Below are positions 22,550 through 31,629 of a DNA stretch of 64,000 nt, piece after piece. Position 1 is the stretch's first letter. Every line of letters begins with the position of its first letter. Location of the stretch: contig DUOH01000021.1 in assembly GCA_012838955.1 (NCBI GenBank), positions 1 to 64,000 on the forward strand, read 5' to 3'. This stretch comes from Bacillota bacterium (GTDB lineage: Bacteria > Bacillota > UBA4882 > UBA10575). The notes below the pieces were generated by a model. The model made no database searches. It had not been told where the DNA came from and saw only the letters and a list, made by a program, of their open reading frames with translations. A program made the translations under genes and the position numbers.

Positions 22550-23417
22550 GAAGAGAAGTGTTGGAGAGTTCAGGAGAGAAGTTCGGGATTACATAGGAAT
22601 CTTCGCCGGGATTAACCTTACCGCTCTGGCGCTGGTGTGGTTCTTAATCCCGAATAAAATCGCGGCTGGCGGAGTCAGCGGACTGGCCACCATCCTCTAT
22701 TATTTGTGGGGTTGGCCGGTGAGCCTGGTTATTTTTTCTCTGAACACCCCCTTGTTATTGATCTGTTTGAAAATTTTCGGCCCTCGGTTTGGCGCAAAAA
22801 CTTTTTTCGGCGCGATCTTTCTGGGATTGGCGGTGGAATATTGGGGGCGCCTGGTCACGCCTTTAACCCTCAATCCTTTATTGGCCTCTTTATATGGGGG
22901 AGTCTTAGCCGGGATCGGAATGGGCCTCGCCTTTCGGTGTCAAGGGACGACCGGTGGTACGGACTTGGCAGCCCGGATCATTCAACACTACACTCCATTA
23001 TCTGTAGGCAATGGGTTACTGCTGATCGATGGGCTAGTGGTAGCCTTGGCCGGTCTGGTGTTTAGAACTCCTGAAGCAATGCTTTATGCTTTGATCTCTT
23101 TGGGTGTGACTAGTAAAGCCATTGATGGCGTACTGGAAGGGCTTAATTACTCAAAGGGGGTCTTCATCATCTCCGATCGCGCCGGGGCGATTGCCCAAAG
23201 GATCTTGACGGAGCTGGGCCGGGGAGTGACAGGTCTCTCCGGGAAAGGCTTATATTCCGGCCGGGATAAAGAGGTGTTATTATGTGTGATCGGACGCGCG
23301 GAGGAGATTAAGTTAAAACAACTTGTTAAACAGGAGGATCCTGCGGCATTCATGATCATCACTAATGTGCATGAGGTTTTGGGGGAAGGATTCAGTGAGG
23401 AAATGGTAGAAAAATGA
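22539..23417 (+). CDS. YitT-family membrane protein (DUF161/DUF2179)
   Basis: The 292-residue protein has five or six membrane segments followed by a soluble C-terminal domain. NKIAAGGVSGLATILYYL and GTTGGTDLAARIIQ are the repeated glycine-rich signatures of the YitT family. The C-terminal part containing GRGVTGLSGKGLYSGRDKEV is the DUF2179 domain, a PII-like fold. Function is poorly known; transport or regulation has been suggested. A GTG at 22539 overlaps the end of the glycosyltransferase gene; its spacing from GGAGG is long, so the start is not certain. Next comes a 264-bp gap. Confidence 0.88.
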   Translation: MRSRKRSVGEFRREVRDYIGIFAGINLTALALVWFLIPNKIAAGGVSGLATILYYLWGWPVSLVIFSLNTPLLLICLKIFGPRFGAKTFFGAIFLGLAVEYWGRLVTPLTLNPLLASLYGGVLAGIGMGLAFRCQGTTGGTDLAARIIQHYTPLSVGNGLLLIDGLVVALAGLVFRTPEAMLYALISLGVTSKAIDGVLEGLNYSKGVFIISDRAGAIAQRILTELGRGVTGLSGKGLYSGRDKEVLLCVIGRAEEIKLKQLVKQEDPAAFMIITNVHEVLGEGFSEEMVEK

Positions 23418-23681
23418 TCCCGGGGGAAACCGACTCATAAATTCTACAGTAATGGAAAATATATTGATGAAAAGGAAGGAATTTGTTGCAGACCAGCGAA
23501 TAATATATCTTAGTGTCCCTGTATGCAAGTGCAAGTATGTGTAAAGATCATATACATACCACGAGGTTTTTGGGGAAAACAGCACACAGTTGATGTCTGG
23601 GATTTCGAGGAATTAACCATGATTCCTTAGTAAATTCCCATTCATCTATAAAAACAAATCTACAGAAAAGGAGGCGTGGAG

Positions 23682-24263
23682 ATGAAAAAGTTTCTAGCTG
23701 TTGTAACTGCGGTATCTTTAGTACTGACTCTGGCGTCAGCGGCCATGGCGGGTTTTGATGATGCCCCGAAATCAGACCACTGGGTATATGACAACTTTAT
23801 GTTGGTATATAACTCAGGGCTACTCAAAGGGTATCCCGACGGGACCTTCAAGGGACCGAGATACGCTACCCGTTATGAAATGGTTGAACTCACCGGCAGA
23901 GTGCTCACTTATTTTGAGAGCAAATTGGCTTCAGGTGCCGGAGGCGGACTTAATGCTAATCAGGTTAGAGCTTTGATCCGGGAAGAACTGGGCCTGGATG
24001 CGGGCGAAGCCGATGAGCTTTATACCGCCATTCAAGAATTACAAAATGAATTCCGGGAAGAGCTTTTACAACAGGGTATCAGAATAACTCTTCTGGAACA
24101 AACAGTTGAGGCTAATACCGAAGAAATTGCTGCCTTAAAAGCGGAAGTGAAGGAGATCAAAGGCGGTTCCGCTGCAGAGGCTATGAAGCAAGCCAAGAGC
24201 GCTAAGATTATGGCGATAATCGGAATTATTCTGGGGATCGCCGGTATTGTTGTAGGTGGATGA
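23682..24263 (+). CDS. SLH-domain, coiled-coil, C-terminally anchored envelope protein (Omp-alpha-like)
   Basis: The 193-residue protein has a signal peptide (cleavage after about Ala23, ASAAMA). One SLH domain (about 24-80) follows, with DHWVYDNFM, GLLKGYPDGTF and TRYEMVEL. A helical coiled-coil (about 100-162) comes next, then a hydrophobic glycine-rich helix at the C-terminus (IMAIIGIILGIAGIVVGG). SLH domains bind pyruvylated wall polymer, which CsaB encoded nearby can make. This order (peptidoglycan-binding end, spacer rod, terminal membrane helix) is that of the Omp-alpha outer-membrane tethers of Thermotoga and of SLH tethers in diderm Bacillota. In a monoderm it could instead be anchored in the cytoplasmic membrane. 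AAAAGGAGG precedes the ATG at 23682. Confidence 0.85.
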   Translation: MKKFLAVVTAVSLVLTLASAAMAGFDDAPKSDHWVYDNFMLVYNSGLLKGYPDGTFKGPRYATRYEMVELTGRVLTYFESKLASGAGGGLNANQVRALIREELGLDAGEADELYTAIQELQNEFREELLQQGIRITLLEQTVEANTEEIAALKAEVKEIKGGSAAEAMKQAKSAKIMAIIGIILGIAGIVVGG

Positions 24264-24319
24264 TTTATAGATAGACACAATCTTAAATCTATTGTTAAAG
24301 AACTAGTTAAGCAACACAT

Positions 24320-24347
24320 CAGGGCCGTTAAAACGGCCTTTTTTTCT
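24320..24347 (+). terminator. Intrinsic terminator after the SLH gene
   Basis: The stem GGCCGT/ACGGCC (24323-24328 with 24333-24338) is followed by seven T residues. Confidence 0.85.
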
Positions 24348-24375
24348 TGACACTGCTTGGGCGGTGTGGTAAATT
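24347..24375 (+). promoter_or_regulatory. Sigma-A-type promoter of the his operon
   Basis: TTGACA (24347-24352) and TAAATT (24370-24375) are 17 bp apart and lie just after the terminator and about 30 bp before hisG. No T-box or other long leader fits in this space, so leader-based histidine control is unlikely here. Confidence 0.75.
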
Positions 24376-24402
24376 ATTCGTAAAACACGGGGAGGGTTTG
24401 GA

Positions 24403-25059
24403 TTGCGCCCCCTAACAATTGCTTTGCCAAAGGGCAGGCTCTTTAAAGATGTGATCGCCATTTTACATAAAGCCGGCTATTTAGGGAAGAAAATTGACGA
24501 TGATTCCCGGCGTCTTTTGTTATCCGATGAGTCAAGCGGTTTGAATTTTATTTTGGCTAAACCCACTGACGTTCCTACCTACGTTGAGTATGGCGCCGCT
24601 GATCTGGGAGTAGTGGGCAAGGACGTTTTATTGGAAGAAGCCAAAGACGTCTGTGAGCTTCTTGACTTGGGTCTGGGCGGCTGTCGGCTGGTCGTGGCGG
24701 TACGGCAAGAAACTGGATTCCAGTCCTTACAAGATTTTCCTTTAAATGGTCGTGTGGCTTCCAAATACCCTAGAGTTGCGGGGGATTTTTTTTTAAGCCA
24801 TGGCATTCAAGTGGATCTAATTAAGCTGCACGGCTCCATTGAATTGGCGCCGATAGTAGGGTTGGCCGACGCGATTGTAGACATCACAAGCACCGGTGAG
24901 ACTCTAAGGCAAAACGGGCTCAAAATATTGGCGGAGATTACGCCCTGTACGGCCAGGTTAATCGCAAATCCCGTCAGTTTCAAGATTGAGTTCGACCGGA
25001 TTCACCGGTTGGCGCAAGCGGTTAGAAAGCAAGTGCAAGGCAATGTTTTAACGCGCTAA
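24403..25059 (+). CDS. hisG: ATP phosphoribosyltransferase, short form
   Basis: HisG starts histidine synthesis by joining ATP to PRPP. The protein shows TIALPKGRLF at the N-terminus, AADLGVVGKDVLLE in the middle and the PRPP site VDITSTGETLRQNGL near residue 160. At 218 residues it is the short form, which lacks the regulatory C-terminal domain and normally works as a complex with HisZ. No hisZ is seen in this operon. A TTG start at 24403 follows GGGGAGGG. It is the first gene of the his operon. Confidence 0.95.
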   Translation: MRPLTIALPKGRLFKDVIAILHKAGYLGKKIDDDSRRLLLSDESSGLNFILAKPTDVPTYVEYGAADLGVVGKDVLLEEAKDVCELLDLGLGGCRLVVAVRQETGFQSLQDFPLNGRVASKYPRVAGDFFLSHGIQVDLIKLHGSIELAPIVGLADAIVDITSTGETLRQNGLKILAEITPCTARLIANPVSFKIEFDRIHRLAQAVRKQVQGNVLTR

Positions 25060-25113
25060 GATAGTTGATTAAGAGTGTATATAGGGGATTGGGAATTCCC
25101 CGGAGGTGAAGAG

Positions 25114-26436
25114 ATGATACGAATTCTTGATTCTACGAAAGATCTGAAAGAGATTGAAAAGCTTATTGACCGCCGGGGTCTTTTAACCGGGGAAGAGGAA
25201 GACGCCCGGGCGCGTCTGCAGAGTATAGAAGATATTCTCCACAATGTACAGCTCCACGGGGATCAAGCCCTGCTCGACTATACAAAAGCCTTTGATCAGG
25301 TGGAGCTCTCCCTGTCTGAATTAAAGGTCAGTAAAGACGAGTTTGACCAGGCTTATCGAGAAGTCGCTCCGGAGGAGTTGGTGGCTCTCCGCACGGCCAA
25401 AGAGAATATTCTCCGCTTTCACCGACGGCAACTGAAGAATTCTTGGTCCGTGTACGAAGATCACGGGGTGATTCTTGGGCAAAGATACATCCCCCTGGAC
25501 TCGGTGGGACTGTATGTACCGGGGGGAACCGGTGGCCTGACTCCTTTAGTTTCTTCAGTTTTAATGAATGCCTTGCCGGCGGTGGTGGCCGGGGTGGGGC
25601 GGATCATCATTTGTACACCTCCCAGAGCCGATAAGAGTATCAACCCTTATTTGTTGGTCGCCGCTGCCGAGACGGGGATCGACGAGGTTTATAAGGTTGG
25701 AGGAGCGCAGGCTGTAGCGGCCATGGCCTTTGGCACCCACACCATCCCTCAGGTTGATAAGATTGTGGGGCCAGGCAATGCTTATGTGACTATAGCCAAA
25801 CGTTTAGTCTACGGCCGGGTGGGCTTGGATATGCTGGCCGGGCCCAGCGAGATTTTGATCGTGGCCGATCATACTGCGGAACCCAGGTTTTTGGCGGCGG
25901 ATCTGTTATCCCAGGCCGAGCATGATCCGATGTCCGGCGCTATCTTGCTTACGCCCAGCAGGGAACTGATTGACGCAACTGCGTTGGAGCTTATAAAGCA
26001 AGTGCAGGCTTTGCCCAGACGGGAGATTGCGGAGGCCGCCTTCAAGGATTTTGGCGCGCTGATTAAGACGAGGGATCTGGCGGAAGCAATTAAGCTGTCG
26101 AATGACTGTGCGCCGGAGCATTTAGAACTGATAGTGGAAGATCCTTACTTGTGGCTGGGGAAAGTAAAACATGCTGGCGCCGTTTTTTTGGGCGCCTATT
26201 CTCCGGAACCCATCGGCGATTACGTAGCCGGAACCAATCACGTTTTACCGACTAACGGTACGGCCAGGTTTGCCTCGGCTTTGAGTGTGGATGACTTTGT
26301 AAAAAAGATGAGTGTCATCGGTTATACACCGGACGGAGTACGGGAGTGTGGACCAGCGGCGGTGCGGATTGCCCGTTTGGAGGGGTTGGAAGCCCATGCT
26401 AGGGCGGTGGAATTAAGGCTTAAGGAGGAGACTTAA
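25114..26436 (+). CDS. hisD: Histidinol dehydrogenase
   Basis: HisD oxidises L-histidinol to L-histidine in two NAD+-dependent steps with a zinc ion. The 440-residue protein carries YVPGGTGGLTPLVSSVLMN near residue 130, VDKIVGPGNAYVT, LDMLAGPSEILIVAD and the catalytic NDCAPEHLEL near residue 330. GGAGGTGAAGAG precedes the ATG at 25114, so I do not use the earlier frame opening at 25075. It follows hisG after 54 bp and precedes hisB by 3 bp. Confidence 0.96.
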   Translation: MIRILDSTKDLKEIEKLIDRRGLLTGEEEDARARLQSIEDILHNVQLHGDQALLDYTKAFDQVELSLSELKVSKDEFDQAYREVAPEELVALRTAKENILRFHRRQLKNSWSVYEDHGVILGQRYIPLDSVGLYVPGGTGGLTPLVSSVLMNALPAVVAGVGRIIICTPPRADKSINPYLLVAAAETGIDEVYKVGGAQAVAAMAFGTHTIPQVDKIVGPGNAYVTIAKRLVYGRVGLDMLAGPSEILIVADHTAEPRFLAADLLSQAEHDPMSGAILLTPSRELIDATALELIKQVQALPRREIAEAAFKDFGALIKTRDLAEAIKLSNDCAPEHLELIVEDPYLWLGKVKHAGAVFLGAYSPEPIGDYVAGTNHVLPTNGTARFASALSVDDFVKKMSVIGYTPDGVRECGPAAVRIARLEGLEAHARAVELRLKEET

Positions 26437-26439
26437 TCC

Positions 26440-27024
26440 ATGAGAAGAGCGGAAGTGTCCCGGAAAACCAAGGAAACCGAGATTAGCATAGAATTGAACC
26501 TGGACGGAGCAGGAGAGTACCAGGTGGAGACCGGGGTTGGTTTCTTCGATCACATGCTGAGTCATCTTGCCCACCAGAGTTTAATTGACTTGAAAGTGCA
26601 GGCCAAGGGGGATTTGCAGGTGGACGCTCACCATACAGTAGAGGATGTCGGCATCCTCTACGGGCAAGCTCTCCAAGAGGCGTTAGGCGAAAAAGCAGGC
26701 ATCACCAGGTACGGTTCGGCGATTCTCCCTATGGATGACGCGCTGGTTTTAGCCGCTGTTGACCTCAGCGGCCGCGCCTACCTGGATTTTGCCGTACCTG
26801 TCGACGGACAATTGGGCGGCAGCTTCGATTGTGAGTTGGCCAAAGAGTTTTTTCTTGCCCTCAGTCGTTCGGGGATGAATATTCATCTCCGTTTATTGGC
26901 CGGCACAAACAGGCATCACATCTTGGAAGCGGTCTTCAAGGCCTTTGGCCGCGCCTTACGGGCAGCGGTCCGATTGGACCCGGACCGTTCCGGGATTCCT
27001 TCCACTAAAGGATTGCTGGAGTAA
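26440..27024 (+). CDS. hisB: Imidazoleglycerol-phosphate dehydratase
   Basis: HisB removes water from imidazole glycerol phosphate to give imidazole acetol phosphate, using manganese. The 194-residue protein has the metal-binding motifs GVGFFDHMLSHLAHQS and DAHHTVEDVGI near the N-terminus and RHHILEAVFKAFGRAL near the C-terminus. It is the monofunctional type, as usual in Bacillota. AAGGAGGAG lies at the end of hisD and the ATG follows three bases after its stop. After its own stop, where hisH would follow in many operons, there are only about 100 bp. Confidence 0.95.
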   Translation: MRRAEVSRKTKETEISIELNLDGAGEYQVETGVGFFDHMLSHLAHQSLIDLKVQAKGDLQVDAHHTVEDVGILYGQALQEALGEKAGITRYGSAILPMDDALVLAAVDLSGRAYLDFAVPVDGQLGGSFDCELAKEFFLALSRSGMNIHLRLLAGTNRHHILEAVFKAFGRALRAAVRLDPDRSGIPSTKGLLE

Positions 27025-27121
27025 GCGGCCCATGCTCGGCATCTGTGTGAACCTACCGTTTTACTCGGAGCAGAACGGGTGGGCAGGGCCGATCATCCTA
27101 AAGAATTTTGGAGAGATGTAA
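27023..27121 (+). pseudogene. hisH: Probable relic of hisH (glutamine amidotransferase subunit of IGP synthase)
   Basis: Between hisB and hisA, where hisH normally sits, a short frame reads KRPMLGICVNLPFYSEQ and continues to AGPIILKNFGEM before TAA at 27119-27121, one base before the hisA start. The first part resembles the nucleophile-loop region of HisH (PxLGICLGMQLL type), and the last part resembles the usual HisH C-terminus. A normal HisH is about 200 residues, so roughly 85 per cent would be missing as internal deletions. The catalytic CLGMQ context is altered to CVNLP. The match is by eye and short, but the position in the operon supports it. Confidence 0.55.
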
Positions 27122-27122
27122 G

Positions 27123-27854
27123 ATGAGGATTATTCCTGCCATTGATTTGCGGGGCGGCGCTTGTGTCCGCTTGGAACAAGGCGACTATAACCGGGAAACT
27201 GTCTATGAGGCGGATCCGGTGACCGTGGCTGAACGCTGGGTGGCGGCGGGAGCTAAAAGGCTACATGTGGTTGATCTGGACGGCGCTAAGGCCGGAGCTC
27301 CGCTACAGAAGGAAATGGTGCGAAGAATTGTGGAAAAAGCGCAGATCCCGGTTGAGGTCGGAGGCGGAATCAGGAACCGGGAAACTATCCGTTCTTACCT
27401 GGAGGACGGGGTGCAATGGGTGATCCTGGGTTCGGCGGCAGTAAGAGACCGGGAGCTTCTGGCCTGGGCCTGCACGGAATATCCAGGCCGGATTATTTTG
27501 GGGTTGGATGCACGCCATGGTAAAGTGGCAGTCGATGGGTGGCTAAAAAATACCGGAATTTCAGCGACGGACTTTGCCAAGCAAGCTAAGGACCTTGGCG
27601 TGGAGGAAATAATCTACACAGATATCTCCCGGGACGGGACTTTAAGCGGCCCTAACCTGGAAGCTTTGGAGGTTATGGCCAGGGATAGCGGTTTGTCGGT
27701 GATTGCTTCCGGAGGCGTCTCCTCTCTCGCCGATCTCTTGCGGATTAAGACCATGGAACCATTGGGCGTAAGCGGCGCTATTGTCGGGAAAGCCCTATAT
27801 AGCGGGCGGATAGATCTGGCAGAAGCCATCCGCAGACTGGAAGGGGAGGATTAG
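27123..27854 (+). CDS. hisA: ProFAR isomerase
   Basis: HisA opens the ribose ring of ProFAR to give PRFAR, by an Amadori rearrangement on a (beta/alpha)8 barrel. The 243-residue protein begins [16 protein letters not shown], including the catalytic Asp, and has [24 protein letters not shown] with the second catalytic Asp, and [10 protein letters not shown]. The ATG at 27123 is preferred over a TTG at 27108 because the protein normally starts at the M-x-I-x-P-A-I-D segment; GGAGAG precedes it. It overlaps hisF by one base. Confidence 0.96.
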   Translation: MRIIPAIDLRGGACVRLEQGDYNRETVYEADPVTVAERWVAAGAKRLHVVDLDGAKAGAPLQKEMVRRIVEKAQIPVEVGGGIRNRETIRSYLEDGVQWVILGSAAVRDRELLAWACTEYPGRIILGLDARHGKVAVDGWLKNTGISATDFAKQAKDLGVEEIIYTDISRDGTLSGPNLEALEVMARDSGLSVIASGGVSSLADLLRIKTMEPLGVSGAIVGKALYSGRIDLAEAIRRLEGED

Positions 27855-28642
27855 TGTTGACAGTAAGAGTAATTCCCTGTTTGGATGTGAAGAACGGCCG
27901 GGTGGTTAAGGGAATGAATTTTGTCGGATTGAAGGATGCCGGAGATCCAGTGGAGTTAGGCGCGTATTATGACCGGGAGGGCGCCGATGAACTGGTTTTT
28001 TTGGATATCACCGCTTCTCATGAACACCGCGGAACTGTCATCGGGATGGTGGAGAAAGTGGCGAAAAAGGTATCTATCCCCTTTACGGTAGGAGGAGGAG
28101 TCTCCACGGTGGAGGAGATGAGAAGGTTACTGTTGGCCGGAGCGGATAAGGTCTCGATTAATACAGCGGCTGTAGAGCATCCGGACCTAATCCGTGAAGG
28201 AGCGGAGCGCTTTGGCAGTCAGTGTATTGTTTTGGCGGTGGATGTCAAGAAACGTGATTCCGCCGGGGGACGGTCCTGGGAAGTGTATATTCATGGCGGG
28301 CGTACTCCAACGGGTATTGACGTGCTGGACTGGGTGAAGAAAGGGGAAAGCCTGGGCGCGGGGGAGATCCTCCTGACTAGTATGGATACGGACGGAACTA
28401 AAGATGGTTACGATTATGACCTTTTACGTACGGTCAGTGAAAGTGTACGGATTCCGGTGATCGCCTCCGGCGGCGCCGGTAAGCTGGAACATTTGCGGGA
28501 CGCTGTCCTAAAAGGAAAAGCCGCTGCTGTCTTAGCGGCCTCGATTTTTCATTATAAAACATATTCAATAAAAGAAGTCAAAGAATTTCTGGCGCAAGCC
28601 GGAATTGCGGTCAGACTGGAACCCGGTAAAATTACGGGTTAA
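27854..28642 (+). CDS. hisF: Imidazole glycerol phosphate synthase, cyclase subunit
   Basis: HisF closes the imidazole ring using PRFAR and ammonia, normally delivered from HisH. The 262-residue barrel shows [15 protein letters not shown] with catalytic Asp11, [22 protein letters not shown] with the second Asp, and [13 protein letters not shown]. All active residues look intact even though only a hisH relic is seen in the operon. The start may be GTG 27854, overlapping the hisA stop, or TTG 27857, which has better spacing from GGGGAGGA. HisF can use free ammonia, so activity without HisH is possible. Confidence 0.95.
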   Translation: MLTVRVIPCLDVKNGRVVKGMNFVGLKDAGDPVELGAYYDREGADELVFLDITASHEHRGTVIGMVEKVAKKVSIPFTVGGGVSTVEEMRRLLLAGADKVSINTAAVEHPDLIREGAERFGSQCIVLAVDVKKRDSAGGRSWEVYIHGGRTPTGIDVLDWVKKGESLGAGEILLTSMDTDGTKDGYDYDLLRTVSESVRIPVIASGGAGKLEHLRDAVLKGKAAAVLAASIFHYKTYSIKEVKEFLAQAGIAVRLEPGKITG

Positions 28643-28659
28643 GGTTATTAAGGAGTGAG

Positions 28660-29313
28660 TTGCTGGTGGAATACGATACTGCTTTGCTTAAGGAAGTTGT
28701 CTTTGATACCCAAGGGTTAGTGCCAGCTATTTTACAGGATGTCACTACCGGTCAAATTCTGATGATGGCATATATGAACCAAGAATCCCTGGCTAAGACT
28801 TTGGAGAGCGGGGAGGCGTGGTTTTATAGTAGGAGTCGGAAGGAACTATGGCACAAAGGAGAGACTTCCGGCGACATTCAGCAAGTGGTGGAGATCTCTT
28901 TGGATTGTGACGGGGACACGCTTCTATTAAAAGTGATACCTGCAAGTGGAAAGGCCTGTCACACCGGAGAAACAAGTTGTTTCCACCGAAGACTGGCTGG
29001 TAAGGCTGGCGAGGGTTTAGAGGGGGAGAGGGAAGGCTACGGGATTCTTGATGAGCTATACCGGGTGATTCTCGATCGAAAAGTTCACCCCAAAGAAGGC
29101 TCCTACACTTGTTATCTTTGGGAAAAGGGACAGGACAAGATCTTGAAGAAAGTCGGTGAAGAAACCGCCGAAGTAATCATCGGCTCCAAGAATAACAGTA
29201 AGGATGAAGTGATTTATGAAGCCGCGGATCTCCTTTACCACCTGTTGGTGCTCTTGGCTTGGCACCAAATCGATCCGCACGAGCTCATGGCGGAATTGGC
29301 GAAAAGAAGGTAA
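28660..29313 (+). CDS. hisIE: Bifunctional phosphoribosyl-AMP cyclohydrolase / phosphoribosyl-ATP pyrophosphatase
   Basis: The 217-residue fusion covers the second and third steps of histidine synthesis. The HisI cyclohydrolase part (about 1-115) has VLMMAYMNxE-like [35 protein letters not shown] (the zinc and substrate region) and [11 protein letters not shown]. The HisE part (about 125-217) has [20 protein letters not shown], then [12 protein letters not shown] and [13 protein letters not shown], typical of MazG-fold pyrophosphatases. A TTG at 28660 follows AAGGAG; a GTG at 28666 is possible. It ends the his operon; pcrA starts 21 bp later and may be cotranscribed. Confidence 0.95.
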   Translation: MLVEYDTALLKEVVFDTQGLVPAILQDVTTGQILMMAYMNQESLAKTLESGEAWFYSRSRKELWHKGETSGDIQQVVEISLDCDGDTLLLKVIPASGKACHTGETSCFHRRLAGKAGEGLEGEREGYGILDELYRVILDRKVHPKEGSYTCYLWEKGQDKILKKVGEETAEVIIGSKNNSKDEVIYEAADLLYHLLVLLAWHQIDPHELMAELAKRR

Positions 29314-29334
29314 GAAAATTGGGGTGTATTGTCG

Positions 29335-31494
29335 ATGAATAGCTTGCTTAAAGACTTGAATCCAGCGCAACAGGAAGCGGTCAGTCACACGGAAGGACCG
29401 CTTTTGATTTTAGCCGGGGCAGGTAGCGGAAAGACTCGGGTCTTAACCTATAGGATCGCCTTTTTACTGTCTAAGGGCGTACCACCGGCGCAGATTTTGG
29501 CAGTCACCTTTACGAATAAAGCTGCCCAGGAAATGAAGGAACGTGTGGTCAACTTGGTGGGTCCGGTAGCGGAAAGGATCTGGATCAGTACTTTTCATGC
29601 GGCCTGTGTTCGGATCTTACGACAGGACGGAGCCTGCCTGGGCTTGGATACGAATTTCGTTATCTATGACACGCAAGACCAACTCATCGTGGTGAAAGAA
29701 GCGATGAGGGAATTAAATATGAGTGAGAAGAATTTTAATCCCCGGGCGATCCTGTCCAGTATCTCCAAGGCCAAGAATGAACTGGTCGGCCCGGAGGAGT
29801 ATCAGCATAAGGCGGCTGATTTCTGGGCGCAAGCCGTGGCGAAGATCTACCCTTTATACCAAGAGAAGCTGCAGAAGAGTTCAGCTGTGGACTTTGATGA
29901 CTTGATCATGTATACAGTCAAGCTCCTGGCGGAATTTCCTGAGGTTCTCGAGGAATATCAGGAGCGGTTCAGATATATCTTGATCGACGAGTATCAAGAC
30001 ACCAATCATGCTCAGTATAATATGGTCAAACTCTTGGCGGCCAAATATCGTAATCTGTGTGTGGTCGGAGATGATGATCAGTCTATTTATAGTTTTCGCT
30101 GCGCGGATATTCGTAATATCCTGGAGTTTGAGAAGGATTATCCGGAAGTAATGATCGTTAAGTTGGAACAGAATTACCGTTCGACTCAGAAGATTTTACA
30201 AGCCGCCAACGAGGTGATTAAGAACAACAGTTATCGAAAGGCTAAAACCCTCTGGACGGAGAATGAACCGGGACATCCAGCTACTCTGTACAAGGCCGCT
30301 GATGAGCGGGAAGAGGCCAGGTGGGTGATGCAAGAGATCGAAGACCTGCGTAAAGCAGGGTGCTCTTATGGTGATATTGGTCTTTTGTATCGGATCAATG
30401 CCCAGTCCCGCACCTTTGAGGAAGTCTTAATTCAAAAGGGAATTCCCTATAAGGTAGTGGGTGGTTTACGCTTTTATGACCGGAAAGAGATCCGTGATAT
30501 CTTGGCCTACCTCCGTTTAATCTATAACCTCCAGGATCGGGTCAGCTTGCGGAGGATTATCAATACCCCGAAACGGGGGATTGGTCCGGCTACGGTGGAG
30601 CGGCTCCTTGGTTTCCTGGAGGATACCGGTCTGCCGTTGTTGGAAGGACTATCCCAAATCGGTCAGGCGGGTATCCTTCCTTCCCGCGCCGTTAAACTGC
30701 TGAACCAATTCTATTATTTTCTATTGGAGATGGTACAGTTACGGGAAACATCTGGTGTCTCCCACTTGACCAAGGAGATTCTGGAAAAATCCGGCTATCT
30801 ACAGGAATTAAAAGCTGAAGACACAGTGGAGGCGAAGAGCCGTTTGGAGAACTTGGATGAGTTTTTAGCGCTCACCACGGAGTTTGAAAAGGAAAGCGAC
30901 GACAAGTCTCTGGGAGGGTTCTTGGAGACCGTAGCTCTGGTGGCGGAGGTGGATCAGTATGACCAGGAACAAGAGGGTGTGACCTTGATGACGATCCACT
31001 CAGCAAAAGGATTGGAGTTTCCCGTAGTGTTTCTGGTCGGGATGGAGGAAGGGATCTTTCCCCACAGCCGCTCGTTAATGGACTCCGCAGAGCTTGAAGA
31101 GGAAAGGCGCCTTTGTTATGTAGGGATGACCAGAGCAAAAAAAAGGTTATACCTGACTTACGCGGCGATGAGAAATCTATACGGCGGTACTCAATACTCC
31201 ATTCCCTCCCGCTTCTTAGGAGAGATCTCTCCGGAACTCCTTGATCAACCGGGCGCCAGAAGTTTTGCTGTAGGGAGTGAAAGGAAGACTCCTGCTCAGT
31301 CAATCCGGCCGAAGCCCAGGGAAGGTACTGCTTTGGCGTTACAAGCTGGTGATAAGGTAGCCCATGAAAAATGGGGGATTGGCACAGTGATCTCCTTAAG
31401 CGGCCAGGGCGAAGAGGCCCAGGTGACAGTAGCTTTTCCGGGTTTGGGGATTAAAAAACTGATCCTCTCCTATGCTCCTTTGGAAAAAGTGTAA
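29335..31494 (+). CDS. pcrA: ATP-dependent DNA helicase PcrA/UvrD
   Basis: PcrA is the essential superfamily 1A 3'-5' helicase of Gram-positive bacteria, acting in repair and plasmid replication and in removing proteins from DNA. The 719-residue protein has the Q-motif (LNPAQQEAV), Walker A (LAGAGSGKTRVL), AVTFTNKAAQEMKER, the motif II box ILIDEYQDTN, VVGDDDQSIYSFR, QNYRSTQKIL, TIHSAKGLEF and VGMTRAKKRLYL in the normal order. The C-terminus ends in a Tudor-like RNA-polymerase-binding domain (AHEKWGIGTVISL). GGGGTG precedes the ATG at 29335; TTG 29329 is less likely. Confidence 0.97.
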   Translation: MNSLLKDLNPAQQEAVSHTEGPLLILAGAGSGKTRVLTYRIAFLLSKGVPPAQILAVTFTNKAAQEMKERVVNLVGPVAERIWISTFHAACVRILRQDGACLGLDTNFVIYDTQDQLIVVKEAMRELNMSEKNFNPRAILSSISKAKNELVGPEEYQHKAADFWAQAVAKIYPLYQEKLQKSSAVDFDDLIMYTVKLLAEFPEVLEEYQERFRYILIDEYQDTNHAQYNMVKLLAAKYRNLCVVGDDDQSIYSFRCADIRNILEFEKDYPEVMIVKLEQNYRSTQKILQAANEVIKNNSYRKAKTLWTENEPGHPATLYKAADEREEARWVMQEIEDLRKAGCSYGDIGLLYRINAQSRTFEEVLIQKGIPYKVVGGLRFYDRKEIRDILAYLRLIYNLQDRVSLRRIINTPKRGIGPATVERLLGFLEDTGLPLLEGLSQIGQAGILPSRAVKLLNQFYYFLLEMVQLRETSGVSHLTKEILEKSGYLQELKAEDTVEAKSRLENLDEFLALTTEFEKESDDKSLGGFLETVALVAEVDQYDQEQEGVTLMTIHSAKGLEFPVVFLVGMEEGIFPHSRSLMDSAELEEERRLCYVGMTRAKKRLYLTYAAMRNLYGGTQYSIPSRFLGEISPELLDQPGARSFAVGSERKTPAQSIRPKPREGTALALQAGDKVAHEKWGIGTVISLSGQGEEAQVTVAFPGLGIKKLILSYAPLEKV

Positions 31495-31629
31495 GCCCAT
31501 CAGAGGCCAATTATCGGTGAATACCGCGTTTGTCCGGGAGTTATTTCCTGCTTTTTTTTTGCAAGATTGGGAAGGAACGGTTTTTTACAGGTCGAAGATC
31601 CTATCAGGAGATGATAGGAGGAAGACCCT

